Below, piece by piece: positions 35,647 to 47,567 of a DNA stretch of 64,000 nt; within the stretch, counting starts at the first letter, position 1; every line of letters starts with the position of its first letter. Origin of the DNA: Saccharina japonica (lineage: Eukaryota; Sar; Phaeophyceae; Laminariales; Laminariaceae); assembly GCA_008828725.1 (NCBI GenBank), contig MEHQ01002397.1, positions 1 to 64,000 of the forward strand. Direction: 5' to 3'. Under the pieces are notes generated by a model. That model ran no database searches. It saw only the letters and a program-made list of their open reading frames with translations, and was not told the origin of the DNA. The position numbers and the translations under genes are program-made.

Positions 35647-36683
35647 GTCTTCGTGACATGTGCGAACCAACGAAACACCTGACTACAGACACCAAATTGT
35701 AGCGCACGGCCAATCGACTCTACAGTATTGCAGTGCTCAATATGTGTACAACGGAATGTTTCTTCGTAGGCCAGGGTTGATCGGACAGTTGAAGCTTCCC
35801 AATACGCTCATTTGTATCGATATCGAAGGTCTCCACGCACGGTGTGCCACCCAACGTAAACGTAGTTTGGGTCAGGTAACGACACTGTAGCGCTGCCGAG
35901 TGTCATGGATGTCTGGGTCACAATCAACATTCAGTCGACGTGTCGTGCTCTGCAATGTATGTTCGTGCCGTAATCATTTCGATAACTTTCGTGTCGGGGG
36001 TCATCCGACAACATTGCTCGCGGTTTATAGGTTATCCTACCTCGTGTTTGAATGTATCGTATATTCATGTATATATTTTTCTAGGCTTTACAACCCGACA
36101 TTCACGCCCAGTGCTGCAGCCGCGATATTTTGAGTAAAAGAGATTGTCCCAGATAAGTGGGGACGATGTTTAGGCATTATTACCGTTGAAGTACTGATTT
36201 GCCGTCATTTCGCTAAGACTCCAACGACCGGGGCATACACTTATATACTCGTACGCCTAAACTTACTAAGGGCTCATTTCGACGCATTAATATCTCATGC
36301 CCGTGTACGTTGCCATTATGGGTTTCAAGCCCTTGTTTCCACGAACGGCCGAGTGTCGTTGGTTTGTTCGCAACTGGAGCACGTTTATTTTCCAATCATT
36401 GAGTTTGATCCATTTGATCATGATCGGCCTTCGTGTACTACGAAGTGTTGCAGACGTTCATATCGATTACACTGCGGGAAACCCAAATAGTTGATTGAAA
36501 AGGGACTTCACACATGCCCCCCCCGGCTGCAGCCGCTACCGATTGTGTAGTAGGAGGCGAAACAAGATATCCGCTACGAAACTACTGTTTTTGCCGAAAC
36601 CATGTGTTGAAACCATCTTATAATACATCTAGTCTCATGACACCGGCACTTGTTGCGTTGGCCCCCGCTATGACGTCTGGCCA
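35647..36683. other. Intron or intergenic sequence after unit A
   Basis: No exon recognised. Positions 36,355-36,430 resemble 46,490-46,565 in unit B (TTGTT-GCAACTG-AG-ACGT, TTTGGTCCATTT/TTTGATCCATTT), extending the A/B duplication. Confidence 0.4.
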
Positions 36684-37010
36684 CTAAGCCCTAAAATCCT
36701 CTTCTCGTTGACGCAGCAGCCTGGTTGAGTGCCCATTGCAGCAGATAAGAACGCGTGTTGTACCCAGTGGTTCAATACTGCACAGGGTATCAGGACCACA
36801 CCGGAAATTGCCTGTATTGTATCGTATTAGACGGCCATTCACGACACTATCGAAGGCATTGACCAAATCGAAGGCCGCAAGAGGAGTGTTATCCGTTGTC
36901 AAGGCATCCTGATTTCCGCGCAGTGCCGCGGTCTGGCCACCCCGTGATCTGGTCGAATCCATTAACAGCCCGGCTAAAAGCAGTTGCCGGTTCGTTGGTG
37001 GTGCCGACAA
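36684..37010 (-). pseudogene. Non-LTR (LINE) reverse transcriptase fragment
   Basis: The 108-codon minus frame contains DALTTDNTPLAAFDLVNAFD, followed by SVVNGRLI and later LIPEGTT-like SIEPLGTTRVLICCNGHS. This matches motif A of LINE reverse transcriptases (hhDhxxAFDxVxxxxL) with the NG-S segment downstream. No YADD motif or endonuclease is in frame, and the frame ends after about 70 residues. It is an old fragment inside the unit A duplication. Confidence 0.5.
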
Positions 37011-38985
37011 CCTTCACGCAATGGGCAGTTTACAGTACGATAACGGCTTGTTACATCGTACGCGCGTGCATGCTTACTTTGCGTAAAAAGGACGCCACAC
37101 GCGTTTTGATATTTGAAGAAGTATTCTCTCTACGCCGCCTCATTTTAGAAGCCTGATGCTGTCTAGATTGACATGTAGGTTACGTTTGGTTGACACGACC
37201 GCAATCATTGACACTGACCATTCCTGTCGATAATTTAAGAATATGTCCTCATCTTTGATATCCGCGATATTTGCGGATGCCGTCCGGGCTGTGTATATCG
37301 CGGGATTTGTAGCATATTGACTGCCATTGATTTCCCATATCTTACTCACGCACCACGCCCACTTTAACCCTTCACGAGCGGGGACCTACGGCGAACGACT
37401 ACACAACTTCAACATAGTGTAGCGAGTATCCGATATGTAGCGAGAATTTGATAATACGCAACATATCTCGTGTCCCATCAATCCCATGTCCGAGAAAGTT
37501 AGTGCCGCGGGATACTGTTAGCTACTGATTTTGTGTGATAGGCGAGAATCTTCGGGCTATTCCGTTGTTGCTGAACGTTTTACATGTTATCTACTTCGCG
37601 GCGAGTCTGCTAATAGTCTGAAGTCGAAAGGGCGGACGCAAGTCGAATCATGGTCCAGATTGTGATAATCTCAAAACGACGCTCGGTAACATACAAAACG
37701 TTCACGGTGTTGATTAACAATACCAGAACGCCGACCGATAACAGAGAATAGACTTCGCCAAGTTGTGGAAGGAATTGCATCACCCATTGCCTGACTCGTT
37801 GCCCCTATCTCATTAACCCTGTCTGTGTGGTTTCGACCCAGCTCCAAATCCGTGCCTTACTGGTTCGGGTTCGCAGTGAACCCCAGGCTCACCAGACGTG
37901 TGAGTGAGATAATTTCATATTGGTTAGATAATGTGGGGAGAGTGTCATGTAGGACAGATGGACTTGTAGTCTAGCCAAGCTATATGTAACACACGTACAG
38001 TGTCTTAGTGACAGCTCCCCTGCAAATCTGTTGGCATGCAATGATCTTTCATCTAGACTAATTCCTCTCTTTATGGTCCACGTTCCGTAACTCCATTGTG
38101 TGTGTTTTATTCAAGCATGCTCACGAAGAGAAATGGGCAAATTCGTATGGATGTAGAGCTTACGCTAGATGAATTCACTCGAACGAAGCATGCTGGCTGA
38201 CATGGCGAGCACTACACGCACCTTGGTTTGGCTCGATAAGCGCGGGGTTCAATCAAGTTTCACTGCGCTGGTTGTGCCGCTGTCACCTAGTACAGTACAC
38301 ATCATAATGGTACTACTCACCTAAATATTATCTCTCTCCTGTCTCGTTTTGCTTCCATTACAGGGACATATCTAACTGCGGTAATACAAGCGATGAGAAC
38401 ACTGCTCTCCAGCTTTGCCTCGACACCATCGGACGCGATAATATACTCAATATGCGAGGTTATTTGTTCGTCCGGGGGTCAGAAGGGACATTGTCGTGGT
38501 GTTGACGTGATGCTCTCTCCACGTGTTTGCTCAAGAAAATATTCGAAACAAACCGTCGCTACCCTGGCGTTTTCCCGACACAGGGTAAATACCGTCTAAC
38601 CGTATGTAGTGCACTCTCATGATCTCAAAAACGCAGGATGTGTTTGTGTTTCACACTGATAGTTCATGGTTGCGGTTTCAAAGTTTTTTGTGTACATCTT
38701 GCGGAATTTGCTCATTATGTACGAGCGGAAAATGGTCGCTAATTCGCTTCTCAAATATGTTGGAGGGTTGAGCTTTGTATGAGCAAAGTGCACAAAGGTT
38801 TGATAATCACTGAAAACCATGTTTACACTGAAACCGGGGGGCATTCGGCCTCCGACGTGCTGCTGTCAGTTTTATACCATGTGTTGGTGCTTTTCTTTCA
38901 AGCTGAACCTTTGGGTCCAGTACTACCGCCGGTTACTTCAGTCTAAATTACACACATTGTGCCCCACGTCGTGTCGTTCGAGCAG
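37011..38985. other. No firm exon between units A and B
   Basis: A phase-2-compatible frame starts after a good acceptor (CTTCCATTACAG, 38,361-38,363) and runs to about 38,500 with NCGNTSDENTALQLCLDTIG, but no donor fits the phase of the next LRR exon. Nothing else is recognised. Confidence 0.35.
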
Positions 38986-39057
38986 CCGGGTTGAATTGAG
39001 CGCGACGGGAATAATCGACGCGGACACGTTCGACGCTATGACATCTCTTGAAATCTT
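38986..39057 (+). CDS. Unit B, LRR exon 1 (72 nt)
   Basis: Acceptor CGAGCAG, donor GTGAGT, phase 2. It encodes RVELSATGIIDADTFDAMTS, then LEI and a split Leu. Both splice sites are canonical. Confidence 0.65.
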
Positions 39058-41943
39058 GTGAGTGGTCGAGTGAGCATAAACAAAAACTCCAACAGAGCAA
39101 ACAGGAGCAGGAATCAATGTCCAGCACATTGCTCCTGCTTCGGTTTAACACCGGGCTGCTGACGATCAATTAATTTTGGTAATGAATATGGTCCCAGCGC
39201 GTCTTCACGCCCACACAGACCCTATGATCTCCTTCAAGCACCCCCTTTAGCATTATCCCCCCTCTCTTTTTAACAGTTTGATACGTTCAGCCTTTGCCAA
39301 CACGTACAGTTACCAACTCGCGACCAAGAGCCGCACCATAACCCATATCTGCTCAACGGCGAGATTAACATATGTTCTGGGTCGGTGTATGCGTTATACG
39401 GCCTAGCACTCAGAGTAAAAACAGCTCACCCTGTGATTTATTTTTGGCCCGACGTGACTCGGCTATTTTACCCAGAGTGTGCCCCCGGATGGCTCCTACA
39501 TTTCCACATACGTTACTCCCCGCGTTCATATCGTCAGACCCTAACGGTTGCGATGCCGGCATGAGGAAAACTACGGCATATATATTAAAAATTGCTTTTT
39601 TCCGTATCGTTTTGCTGGGGTCGAGAACTACTCCCAAGCTGTTTGGTCAACAATGCATGACACACTTGTGGGCGGTACGATTCGTTTCGTGCAATACTGG
39701 CCGTGCACCCTCTGGAATCATCCCGCTTAGATATAGTTCGCAGGACGTTAGTCCTACGTGCAGGTATTTACGTAACGCGTACGACAAAACCAGCAAAACA
39801 GGTGACACTGACCCTACTACGACCCGTGGGTAGAGATGAAAAACCATGCCGTCTCGAAGGTTCGAGCCCGTAGCATGAAATACTGCAAGTTACTGAAATA
39901 TGTTTATAGAATAGAACCCCGCCACGTATGATTCACCTACAGTGATGCATGTCGGGCAGAACAAAACGCGTAGTGTGGAGTTGCCGATTACGCGTGAAAT
40001 GATGCGCCGACAACACAGTGCAGCACCTTCGGCAGTCCTTGTTCCGACCCGCACGTCAAGGATCGGTGATAACTGACATTAAGGCCACTCGCTCTTCTTA
40101 GGGTCCACACTAGCAAATAAAAAAATATATTCAATTCGGAAAAGAATAAAAGTATAACTCGCTTTTCATTGGTCAACACACGCACCAGCACCAAATATTA
40201 GGATCTTGGGGCATAATCACTTTGAATTGAACGAAAAAACCAAGAAGGTCCCAGGACCTTCTTTTGTGAAAAGTTCGAATCAAATTGAGGAGTTGGCCCG
40301 ACTTGGACCGGCATGTCCACGGTGGGAAACCGCCCCCGGTACAATCTGGTCATTTTTTGGTGGCATCGATGACCATGAACGAGGCGACAACACGTGAACC
40401 ACAACCCGAGGTCACCGGGACAACAGCCATGCCCGCGCTTAAAGACCATAGCACAGCGTACCCCGGCGGTGGCGCCTCAAAACCAATCATGGTTGTCGCA
40501 ATCCCAACTAAACAACCAGCTTGATGCTCCAACCCGATCAGAAATGGAGCGATCGACCCAAAAACAGCATGATACGGTCAAGACTTTGATCACACCATCG
40601 CCGTTCCTGTCTCGCCTGTGGCGTTTCAGGGATCCCTACGCCCACCTAAGATACCCTGAGAGCGATAGCTTGCTAGCCCGGGCCACCGAAAGTAAAAGTA
40701 TGCTGGTGGCGGCGCGCACGCGCCGACGCATGCTTTCACTCTCGTCTCCTCTCGTCGATTTTTTTCACCTGGGCGTTGGGACGCATGCTACGTTTTTTCG
40801 ATTTCAGAGATATTGGAACAAGCAATTCACTATTCCCCATAGGACGCAAACCCGTTTTTTTTGCGAAATCACATCCAAATGGGATTTTATTTTCCAAATT
40901 GAATTTTTTGCTGTCTTCGTTAAGATGGGCCCTTAGCCCACGCTAGCTCATAGATTGGCCGTCTAGACTATCCACCTTATCAACAGTTACGTAGTCACTC
41001 GGGTCGACGATATATGCGCCATACGGTGCCACCGATTCAGTGCGCCGATTATGATTCTATAATTGTAACGACACCTATATTCCCTGAGTTAGGGCGGTGA
41101 ACGGGTAACGCGCCTGTGACAAAATATACGGTTCTTCATATAATAACACGGCGACAATACACATGACACGAACATCTTGTAAACGGCGTCTCCCTATCGG
41201 CCCACGTAATCCAGAATTTGGTCAATAAGAGGTGAGACCGTGCCCAAACACTGCCCACCTCCAATTCCAGATATTATTTTTCACTGGATTAACATGCTAC
41301 GTACGTCACTTGTTTCTGCGCTGCCCCCATGCAATTGTTTGGGTTTCTATCACGTACGACGACGCTGGATGTGAAGGTCGAGCTTTCTAGCAATATGGCG
41401 TCTCGTGTGGACTCGTAAGTGGAATATACCAGTGTTCTATATCACAAATTAGTACGCAGAACTGACTGGCTATAGGTCGTATAGACGGGGGCGTCCGCTA
41501 TCGAGGTGCTTCGTCCGTTGTCGGTAGTGAAACCACCATAGTGGTTGTATTCAATAAAAAGAGGCGTTTTGTTTCAGGTCGAATTCCCGGATTTTGACGC
41601 TATCGGGGTAAGAGTATCGGAAATAGGTACGTAGGGCGAAATGGCGTACCCCCACCTCTCAAACACCAGCAATTACGTAGCAAAATATAATTTAATTCCC
41701 ATAGGTTCAGTTTTGAGGTGCCGCTCATCTTGGCAACAATGCGTTGGCGGTGGCATTCCTTGCAATATATAAGCTATTCGGTTCAGGGTTATTTCCCTAT
41801 TTCGACGTTGTAGTGCTATGGGAAATTGAACTAAGGGCGTATAAATAAAACCAAATGGTTGCCCCCGCGCCGTTTGAAACTATCAGCATACCATGTGTTT
41901 TGATGTATGTCAACTCGTCGGTATTTTGAAGTGCTGGGAACAG
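39058..41943. other. Long intron or insertion within unit B
   Basis: No LRR exon with both sites was found. A 180-codon plus frame (40,394-40,936) has no recognised domain. A perfect small inverted repeat, AAGAAGGTCC/GGACCTTCTT, lies at about 40,241-40,262. Positions 41,343-41,414 hold an LRR-like frame before a GTAAGT donor but lack an acceptor. Confidence 0.4.
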
Positions 41944-42015
41944 GCGGCTGCAAGAAAGCGACAGCGGAACCGTCGATGTTGACGCTTTTCAGGGTTTGGT
42001 CTCTATTCAAAGCTT
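41944..42015 (+). CDS. Unit B, LRR exon 2 (72 nt)
   Basis: Acceptor GGGAACAG, donor GTGAGT, phase 2. It encodes RLQESDSGTVDVDAFQGLVS, then IQS and a split Leu. It resembles the exons at 33,490 and 43,817 and shows the intact form of their acceptor. Confidence 0.65.
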
Positions 42016-42703
42016 GTGAGTGAGAGTGAGCAACGCGTTAGGAATTCGCATTGCATCTCCGCCCCAGCGGCGGGTCGGTCATATGTTTGAATCTAGGAGT
42101 TCGTCCGAACGAACTACGAAACGTATGAGGTGCAGGTACATAACATATTGCAGGTACAGCAGTGATCATGGACGTCTTGAACCGTAGGTCAATAGGATTA
42201 CCGCGATTGGAAGTTCAGCAGGACGGGAGTATGAAGCACTGCACAACTAGTCTACGTCGGGGGGGTATATGTTCATAATGCATTTCAACATAACAATAGT
42301 TGTATCCAACGGTTCGATTACACGACGCTTGCTGCTACTGTTTCTTTCACGGCGGCTGAATTCCTAGTACCGTACGACTTCAACTTCAACTTTTCTCAGG
42401 CTGCTACTCCTAGGAACCTCTACCAGGCGGAAGTTGTAGACGGCATGTTTCAGCACGCTGTCTGCAATATGTCAGTACTTCGCGCAGATGAGGCTGCACT
42501 GTTGCCCAGTCATTGCCCCTGTACACATTTTAATGTAATTGGAATAGTGTTTATCGATTGATGCGAGTTTGTACACGATGTTTCACGGTCTCTCACTGGT
42601 TAGGTTTTATTTGTTTTAGAAGTCTAAACTATGGAACCGACCTACCTGCGCGGGTCTTGGTTCGTCAAACTTTTAACTTCTTTTCTTTTACGCGATTTTT
42701 CAG

Positions 42704-42775
42704 GAGCCTCGTCAAAATGGGGTTGAGCACGATAGAAGCAGGCATCTTCGACAATTTGGGAATTCTTGAGAGTTT
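42704..42775 (+). CDS. Unit B, LRR exon 3 (72 nt)
   Basis: A strong acceptor (pyrimidine run, then TTTTTCAG) precedes it. Donor GTTAGT. It encodes SLVKMGLSTIEAGIFDNLGI, then LES and a split Leu. It is the partner of 33,128 in unit A. Confidence 0.7.
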
Positions 42776-43816
42776 GTTAGTGCAGTTTATGGTTTCCGTT
42801 TGTTTCAAACGTTCCGACGTAGGGCCTCGCTATCGGCAGCGTACTTCGGATTCGGCTTTTGAGGCGCTACTACAGCGGCACTCTCGGTAACAATGTCCAC
42901 AATAAGCTGTGGACACGAGGGAACAACCTAAATGACGACAGTGATCGAGTTAGCGGTAACTAAATCGTTTTTAACTACCACAAAATACGGATTAGCTGCA
43001 CGACTTATGACGAAATACTACTGTGGCTGCAACAGGGCAGTTCGACCAATATCCCGTCAAGAATATGTTGAACGGGTTCGACCAATATTCCCGCCAAGTG
43101 TTAATGGAACAGAACAGAGCAACTTGCACGGGGGCGTGATGCAGCACTGGGAAAGTGATATATTCATGTGACGATAAACGACGAAATATTGTCGGTAGTT
43201 CGCTTGTCATGCGAAAAATTATCGGGTAGAGTGATACTTTGCTCACATTTTATTCCAGGATAAAAGTGGATCGGGTGCATTCTTCGATTTCATTCATCGG
43301 GGGTCCTCACATATCGAGCTCAGCAAGTTAGCCGCTAGGTACATCTTTAATCGTAAAAAACTTCTCCTGTAGAATCGGACGCGCAATTTGGACCCTACGC
43401 TTGCCTGTCATGTGGCGTAATACGTAGCTCCTGGGTGTGCCCATCGAGCGCCACGAGTGCGATTACCATCGACCCGAACCCCTGAGCTACGGACGGCAAC
43501 GTAAACAACGTGGTTCTTTCGGTTATGTTACGAGGTAATTGCCAAGTGAGCCAGGGCGCATCCGAAACCAAAATACTCGACATGGTCTTGAAGTTGTGAG
43601 AAAACCGATTTCCCTGCATACATATAAAGTAGGGGTGTATTAGATGAATGAATGAATGAGATGAGCTACGTCGTTTGGATTATCTCATTTTGACACAAAG
43701 GGTCACGATAATCACATAAATACATCATTGATCCTTGCTATATTATACACATTGTTCGTTTACAAGTGTACCGCCGCTGCACGTCGTCCGGTGGCGAACG
43801 TCGCTGATGGAAACAA

Positions 43817-43888
43817 GGACCTGCAGGACAACGGCATCGAAACCATCGAGGCTGGAGCTTTCAAGGATTTGGCCTCTCTCAAAGTCTT
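43817..43888 (+). CDS. Unit B, LRR exon 4 (72 nt, doubtful acceptor)
   Basis: It encodes DLQDNGIETIEAGAFKDLAS, then LKV and a split Leu. Donor GTGAGT. The phase-keeping acceptor would be AACAA|G, not AG. The AG one base later breaks the frame. Its partner in A is 33,490. Confidence 0.55.
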
Positions 43889-44651
43889 GTGAGTGAGCTA
43901 GTGAGAACTATGTTCTTCTCGCACCGGAGTATCTTCCCGGTTTAGACACGTAGCCCCTGCTGACTCTACAACACATCCTTCCTGAAAATTGATAATTCGT
44001 CGTGATAATTTGTATCGGCTAGTCGCTGATGTCACCGTAGTCCTACGCCGTCTAGCTTGGCTCCCCGACATACAGAGAGTTTACCTTCCCCCCGTATGAT
44101 CGTAATACGTTTGGGATGCAGTGTAATATATGATTGGTGCCCCTGGCTAATGGAATAGGCAAAGATCCGTCTGTCCGACCCAAGTAGTGTTTCTCCCAGC
44201 GGAGGCATATATTTTTGTTGTTCCAGTGAATACTACTGTAGGCAAAGGCTGGCTCTTCTCTCAAATTGCCGTATCACACCAGAACAGCGTGATCATAGAG
44301 TACTCCCTGGTATGTCAAGAGTGCCGTATATCCTGTTCCAGACACTAAGCATATCGTCACCAAACCATCATAAACAAACATATCGCGTGTCTTTTTCGGT
44401 GCAAACACATTCGAATTCCTGCTGTTTATGTTGCCCAAAGACCGCGTACAGCGCCGTGAAATCCCGATAGTTTATTCCCCGGTGGCGCAACTGTTGCTGG
44501 AAAACAACCCGTCCCGCGGAGCCCACGCAGGTGGCCGGACAATTTAAGGTTCAAGCAACAATTTAGGCATGCGAAACATCCCTGTAGACATGACGCATAG
44601 AAATTGTCATTATTCATTTATCACTACACGTTTCCGGGATAACCTCGCCAG

Positions 44652-44732
44652 GCTCCTTCAAGATAATGCCTTGACGACGCTTCCCGCCGGCATACTTGAG
44701 GAACTCGGATCTGGATCGTCACTGGAGACACT
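44652..44732 (+). CDS. Unit B, last LRR exon (81 nt)
   Basis: Acceptor CTCGCCAG, donor GTGAGT, phase 2. It encodes LLQDNALTTLPAGILEELGS, then GSSLET and a split Leu. It is three codons longer than the others. It is the intact partner of the frameshifted exon at 34,307. Confidence 0.75.
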
Positions 44733-45422
44733 GTGAGTGCTTATGCGCCTGATTTCGGACTCGCCATGCGAGCACAACCCGTAAGGGGTGTTACCGTGCT
44801 TATTTCGTACCGCTCGGCGTAACGTGGGTTGTGTAAATGTCTGACCATAACAGCTCCATCGCAACTAATTATGCCCACCATCGCTGCGTAACCGAACCGT
44901 TTCTGTTCTCATTCCGGGATCCCAGTGGGAATGCGGACCTGCAATGCGTTCCCACCCGTGTAAGTTGCCTGCGAAAGGGTTTCTTTGTTTTGGGTAGGCG
45001 TGCGTGAATCAGATCCTCGCCTTTTTTGCGGTGGTTCTCATTAATCATGCAGAACGGTTGTAGTCGGTACATGCGGGCACAACCGGGATTGTATTCCCAT
45101 CATCGAAGGGTTTGTCGTTTCAAATATTGACTTCATGAGGTGAGATGTCTGTTGAGCCCACATATTGTTCGTTGCATGTCTTCTACTTATTGTAGCGTAA
45201 GAGGGCCAAGCGCCAACATACTAATCGTGTAAATGCTGTCACGTGTCAAAACACTCAAGAGCGGGTGAAGAATCCTCTACAGTTGGCGCGGCCTAGCACT
45301 CGACGTGTGGATCAGGGCACACATGCGGCTTGAACAAGCGCCAATATATCGATGATTTATTACGAAACCGAGTTTTTCTCTTTCAAACGCACGACCCGTT
45401 TCATGCATACCGGAATTTGCAG

Positions 45423-45469
45423 GAACTCGCCGTTTTCTGGATTGCTGCCTGATACCGCTGACCGGTGCG
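45423..45469 (+). CDS. Unit B, LRR cap exon (47 nt, phase 2 to 1)
   Basis: Acceptor AATTTGCAG, donor GTAAGT. It encodes NSPFSGLLPDTADRC and a split Gly. See the unit A partner at 35,128. The conserved length of 47 nt matters because only 3n+2 nt lengths can join the two phases. Confidence 0.7.
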
Positions 45470-45874
45470 GTAAGTGTCTGCCGTGTCCTGGGTGGGATTT
45501 AGACTTTGGCCGTCCGCAGACAATGACGGAGACAACGGTCATGTATTCCAGTTCGTGTCAACAAGTATTTCCAACAGTGTGTCAATCTGTACGCGAGCAT
45601 TTGGTATACTGGTGGTATGCATGGCCAACCGGGCTTGGATATCGAGTCGGGAGTGTAGGGGAGAACATCAGCATATTAATACTACCTACTGTAGGTGCAC
45701 CATGACGTTGTCTGGCGTGACTCGATCGGTTTCATGTACGGCTGGATTAGATTCGTCCCCCGAATGTGGCGTAGCAGCCACAACAAATCGTCCAGAAAGA
45801 AATTGATTACCAATAACATCGTCTGGTTTATGCAACACTCGCGTATTATGTCTGCCCAACATAATGTACCCCTG

Positions 45875-45946
45875 CCGGCGCGGTGACGTGCGACGCTGAC
45901 GTGGATGTGTGTGTTGCGGGGGCGGTGAGCTTCACCTGCGATGCTG
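45875..45946 (+). pseudogene. Unit B, cysteine module exon with lost acceptor
   Basis: It encodes GAVTCDADVDVCVAGAVSF, then TCDA and a split Gly, spacing C-x6-C-x8-C, donor GTAAGA. The acceptor that reads ACACCAG in unit A reads ACCCCTG here, so the AG has become TG. Skipping this 72-nt symmetrical exon would not shift the frame, so the loss may be tolerated. Confidence 0.55.
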
Positions 45947-47465
45947 GTAAGAGAGGGTTTCGCGCCAATCAACGAAACACGTTGCTACTGTCGTTAATGT
46001 GCAGCACCCAGTAAAACCAAAACGAACGTTCAATGCTTCGATGCGCATCAAGGGGCTTTACCTCACAGCACCATGCTTGCTCAGACAGTCGGATTCGGCT
46101 TGTAGACTTGTTGTTATAGTCAGTCAATTCACGCATGCATACCCCATTACCCACACAATACCTAAGGCACGGAAGGAAGCATGGTGTTTCTCTGCTGAAC
46201 GTCGAACATACCTTGTCTCGAACCAACCAATGGTACAACCGACGTGCTGCTCACCTGCCGTGCACCTTCACGCCTTTGTAATTAAGACACATATTTCAAG
46301 TGAAGTCATCCAGTTGCACCGGTCATGGTGTACGTAATCCTCGGAATCAATGTGACACTATTTTGCTTCAACATGTGGGCCTCGTGAATAAACGCTTTGG
46401 CTCAAGGACGTATATACGGATATGTAAAGCGTTTGCCGATTTTTGGAACGATACAACCTGCATGTCCCCATTTTCTCGACGCGCTTACTGCCCCCATTGT
46501 TGTTGCAACTGTAGGACGTACGCCCCAGTCATTCGGTTTGGTCCATTTCGTCACAATCAATCTTGGTGCATATCCACTCGAATTGGAAGCTCGTGTATGT
46601 ATTCTAGGTACAACCTAAACGCGTGGTGTAGCAGAGACGAAATTCGTGTTCTCCTGCTGCTACACCTCCATAGCAAGACGTAGAACAGAAGGTTGACGTT
46701 TAAAAGCTACGTAGTGTACGCTGAGAAAATACAGGTCGACCTTCTTCGCATAATCCCAGTGACAAGCCACTCCCCCTTGCCCACGTCTTCACCCGCCACA
46801 CCTTTCAACCACTCTGCGGCCGTTACAGCTAAAATGTGGCCGACATCGCCCAAAGGAGCTCATATAACATGAGATTAGGCAGCCTTGTTACGTCAACAAG
46901 TTGAATGCCGTATATAAATCCACGACCGCACGGACTATGATCGAATGGTTATTCGTGTTTGGCGGACATTGTTGACAACCATCGAAGGCATGGCGTAAAT
47001 CCAAGAAAGTAAGAGAGTATTTTCTGTGTTAATTAACGATGAACCCCCTTTAATAGCACTGTTCTGGCACACGTTTCTCCTGCCAATGTCCACCATCAAC
47101 TTCACTAATTACTATGGCAGGTCTGTTGGCGGGGTCGACAGTGGATACGTTTGATTGTTTTACTTAAATGGAATGGTACATGAATGATACGCCTGGCCCG
47201 CTATATGTTGTATGACAGTTGCCTAAGCGTCCCCTCTGTAATAGGCATCCATCACGTGCTGCATTCAGATATGAACCCGTCTAAGCGTATATCTGAACTG
47301 TTAAGGAAATGATCTGTAGCAGACGCCCACGAAAGCGTTGCTATTGAGCGGTTATTTCGAAAAGTTACTAATCTGCTCGTCTGATACACGCGGTTCATCT
47401 GCCTGCGGTCCCAATTGTGCACTCGAACTTCGTCGTTGTCCATGTCTATCACTGGTTTTGCACAG
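45947..47465. other. Unit B intron between cysteine exons
   Basis: No exon recognised. On the minus strand, 46,950-47,022 reads LDLRHAFDGC and aligns with the LINE-like fragment of unit A (36,820-36,892). It is therefore an old insertion that predates the A/B duplication. Confidence 0.4.
46950..47022 (-). pseudogene. LINE reverse-transcriptase relic, partner of the unit A fragment
   Basis: Minus-strand LDLRHAFDGC fits reverse-transcriptase motif A (LDLxxAFD). Plus-strand alignment with 36,820-36,892 shows CGTGTTTGGCGGAC against CGTATTAGACGGCC, and ATCGAAGGCAT in both. No longer frame is preserved. Confidence 0.35.
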
Positions 47466-47567
47466 CTTGTACGGACAACAGTGACTGCAACACTGTAAAC
47501 GGGGAAGTATGCTGCCCGTGGAGGAGGGTCTGCGTGGATCCCAACGAAATCGACGCGGGTGCTTGCG
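47466..47567 (+). CDS. Unit B, six-cysteine exon (102 nt)
   Basis: Acceptor TTTGCACAG, donor GTGAGT, phase 1. It encodes CTDNSDCNTVNGEVCCPWRR, then VCVDPNEIDAGAC. Cysteine spacing is C-x5-C-x7-CC-x5-C-x10-C, identical to the inverted copy at 57,200-57,301, which also has 102 nt. Six closely spaced cysteines suggest a small disulfide-stabilised module. The last Gly codon is shared with the VWD exon, giving CGDP. Confidence 0.75.

Noticed and set aside
37828..37899. 72-nt segment before GTGAGT
   Set aside because: The translation has no LRR spacing and no acceptor is present.
38364..38500. Possible N-terminal cap exon of unit B (NCGNTSDENTALQLCLDTIG after a strong acceptor)
   Set aside because: No donor leaves it in phase 2, which the next LRR exon needs, and no partner exists in unit A.
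39800..39885. tRNA suggested by GGTTCGAGCCC near 39,859
   Set aside because: No A box at the right distance and the acceptor ends do not pair.
40394..40936. 180-codon plus frame inside unit B
   Set aside because: No recognised domain or splice signals tying it to the LRR gene; kept only as a note.
41343..41414. LRR-like frame before a GTAAGT donor
   Set aside because: No AG acceptor lies at or near the 72-nt boundary, and the leucine spacing is poor.
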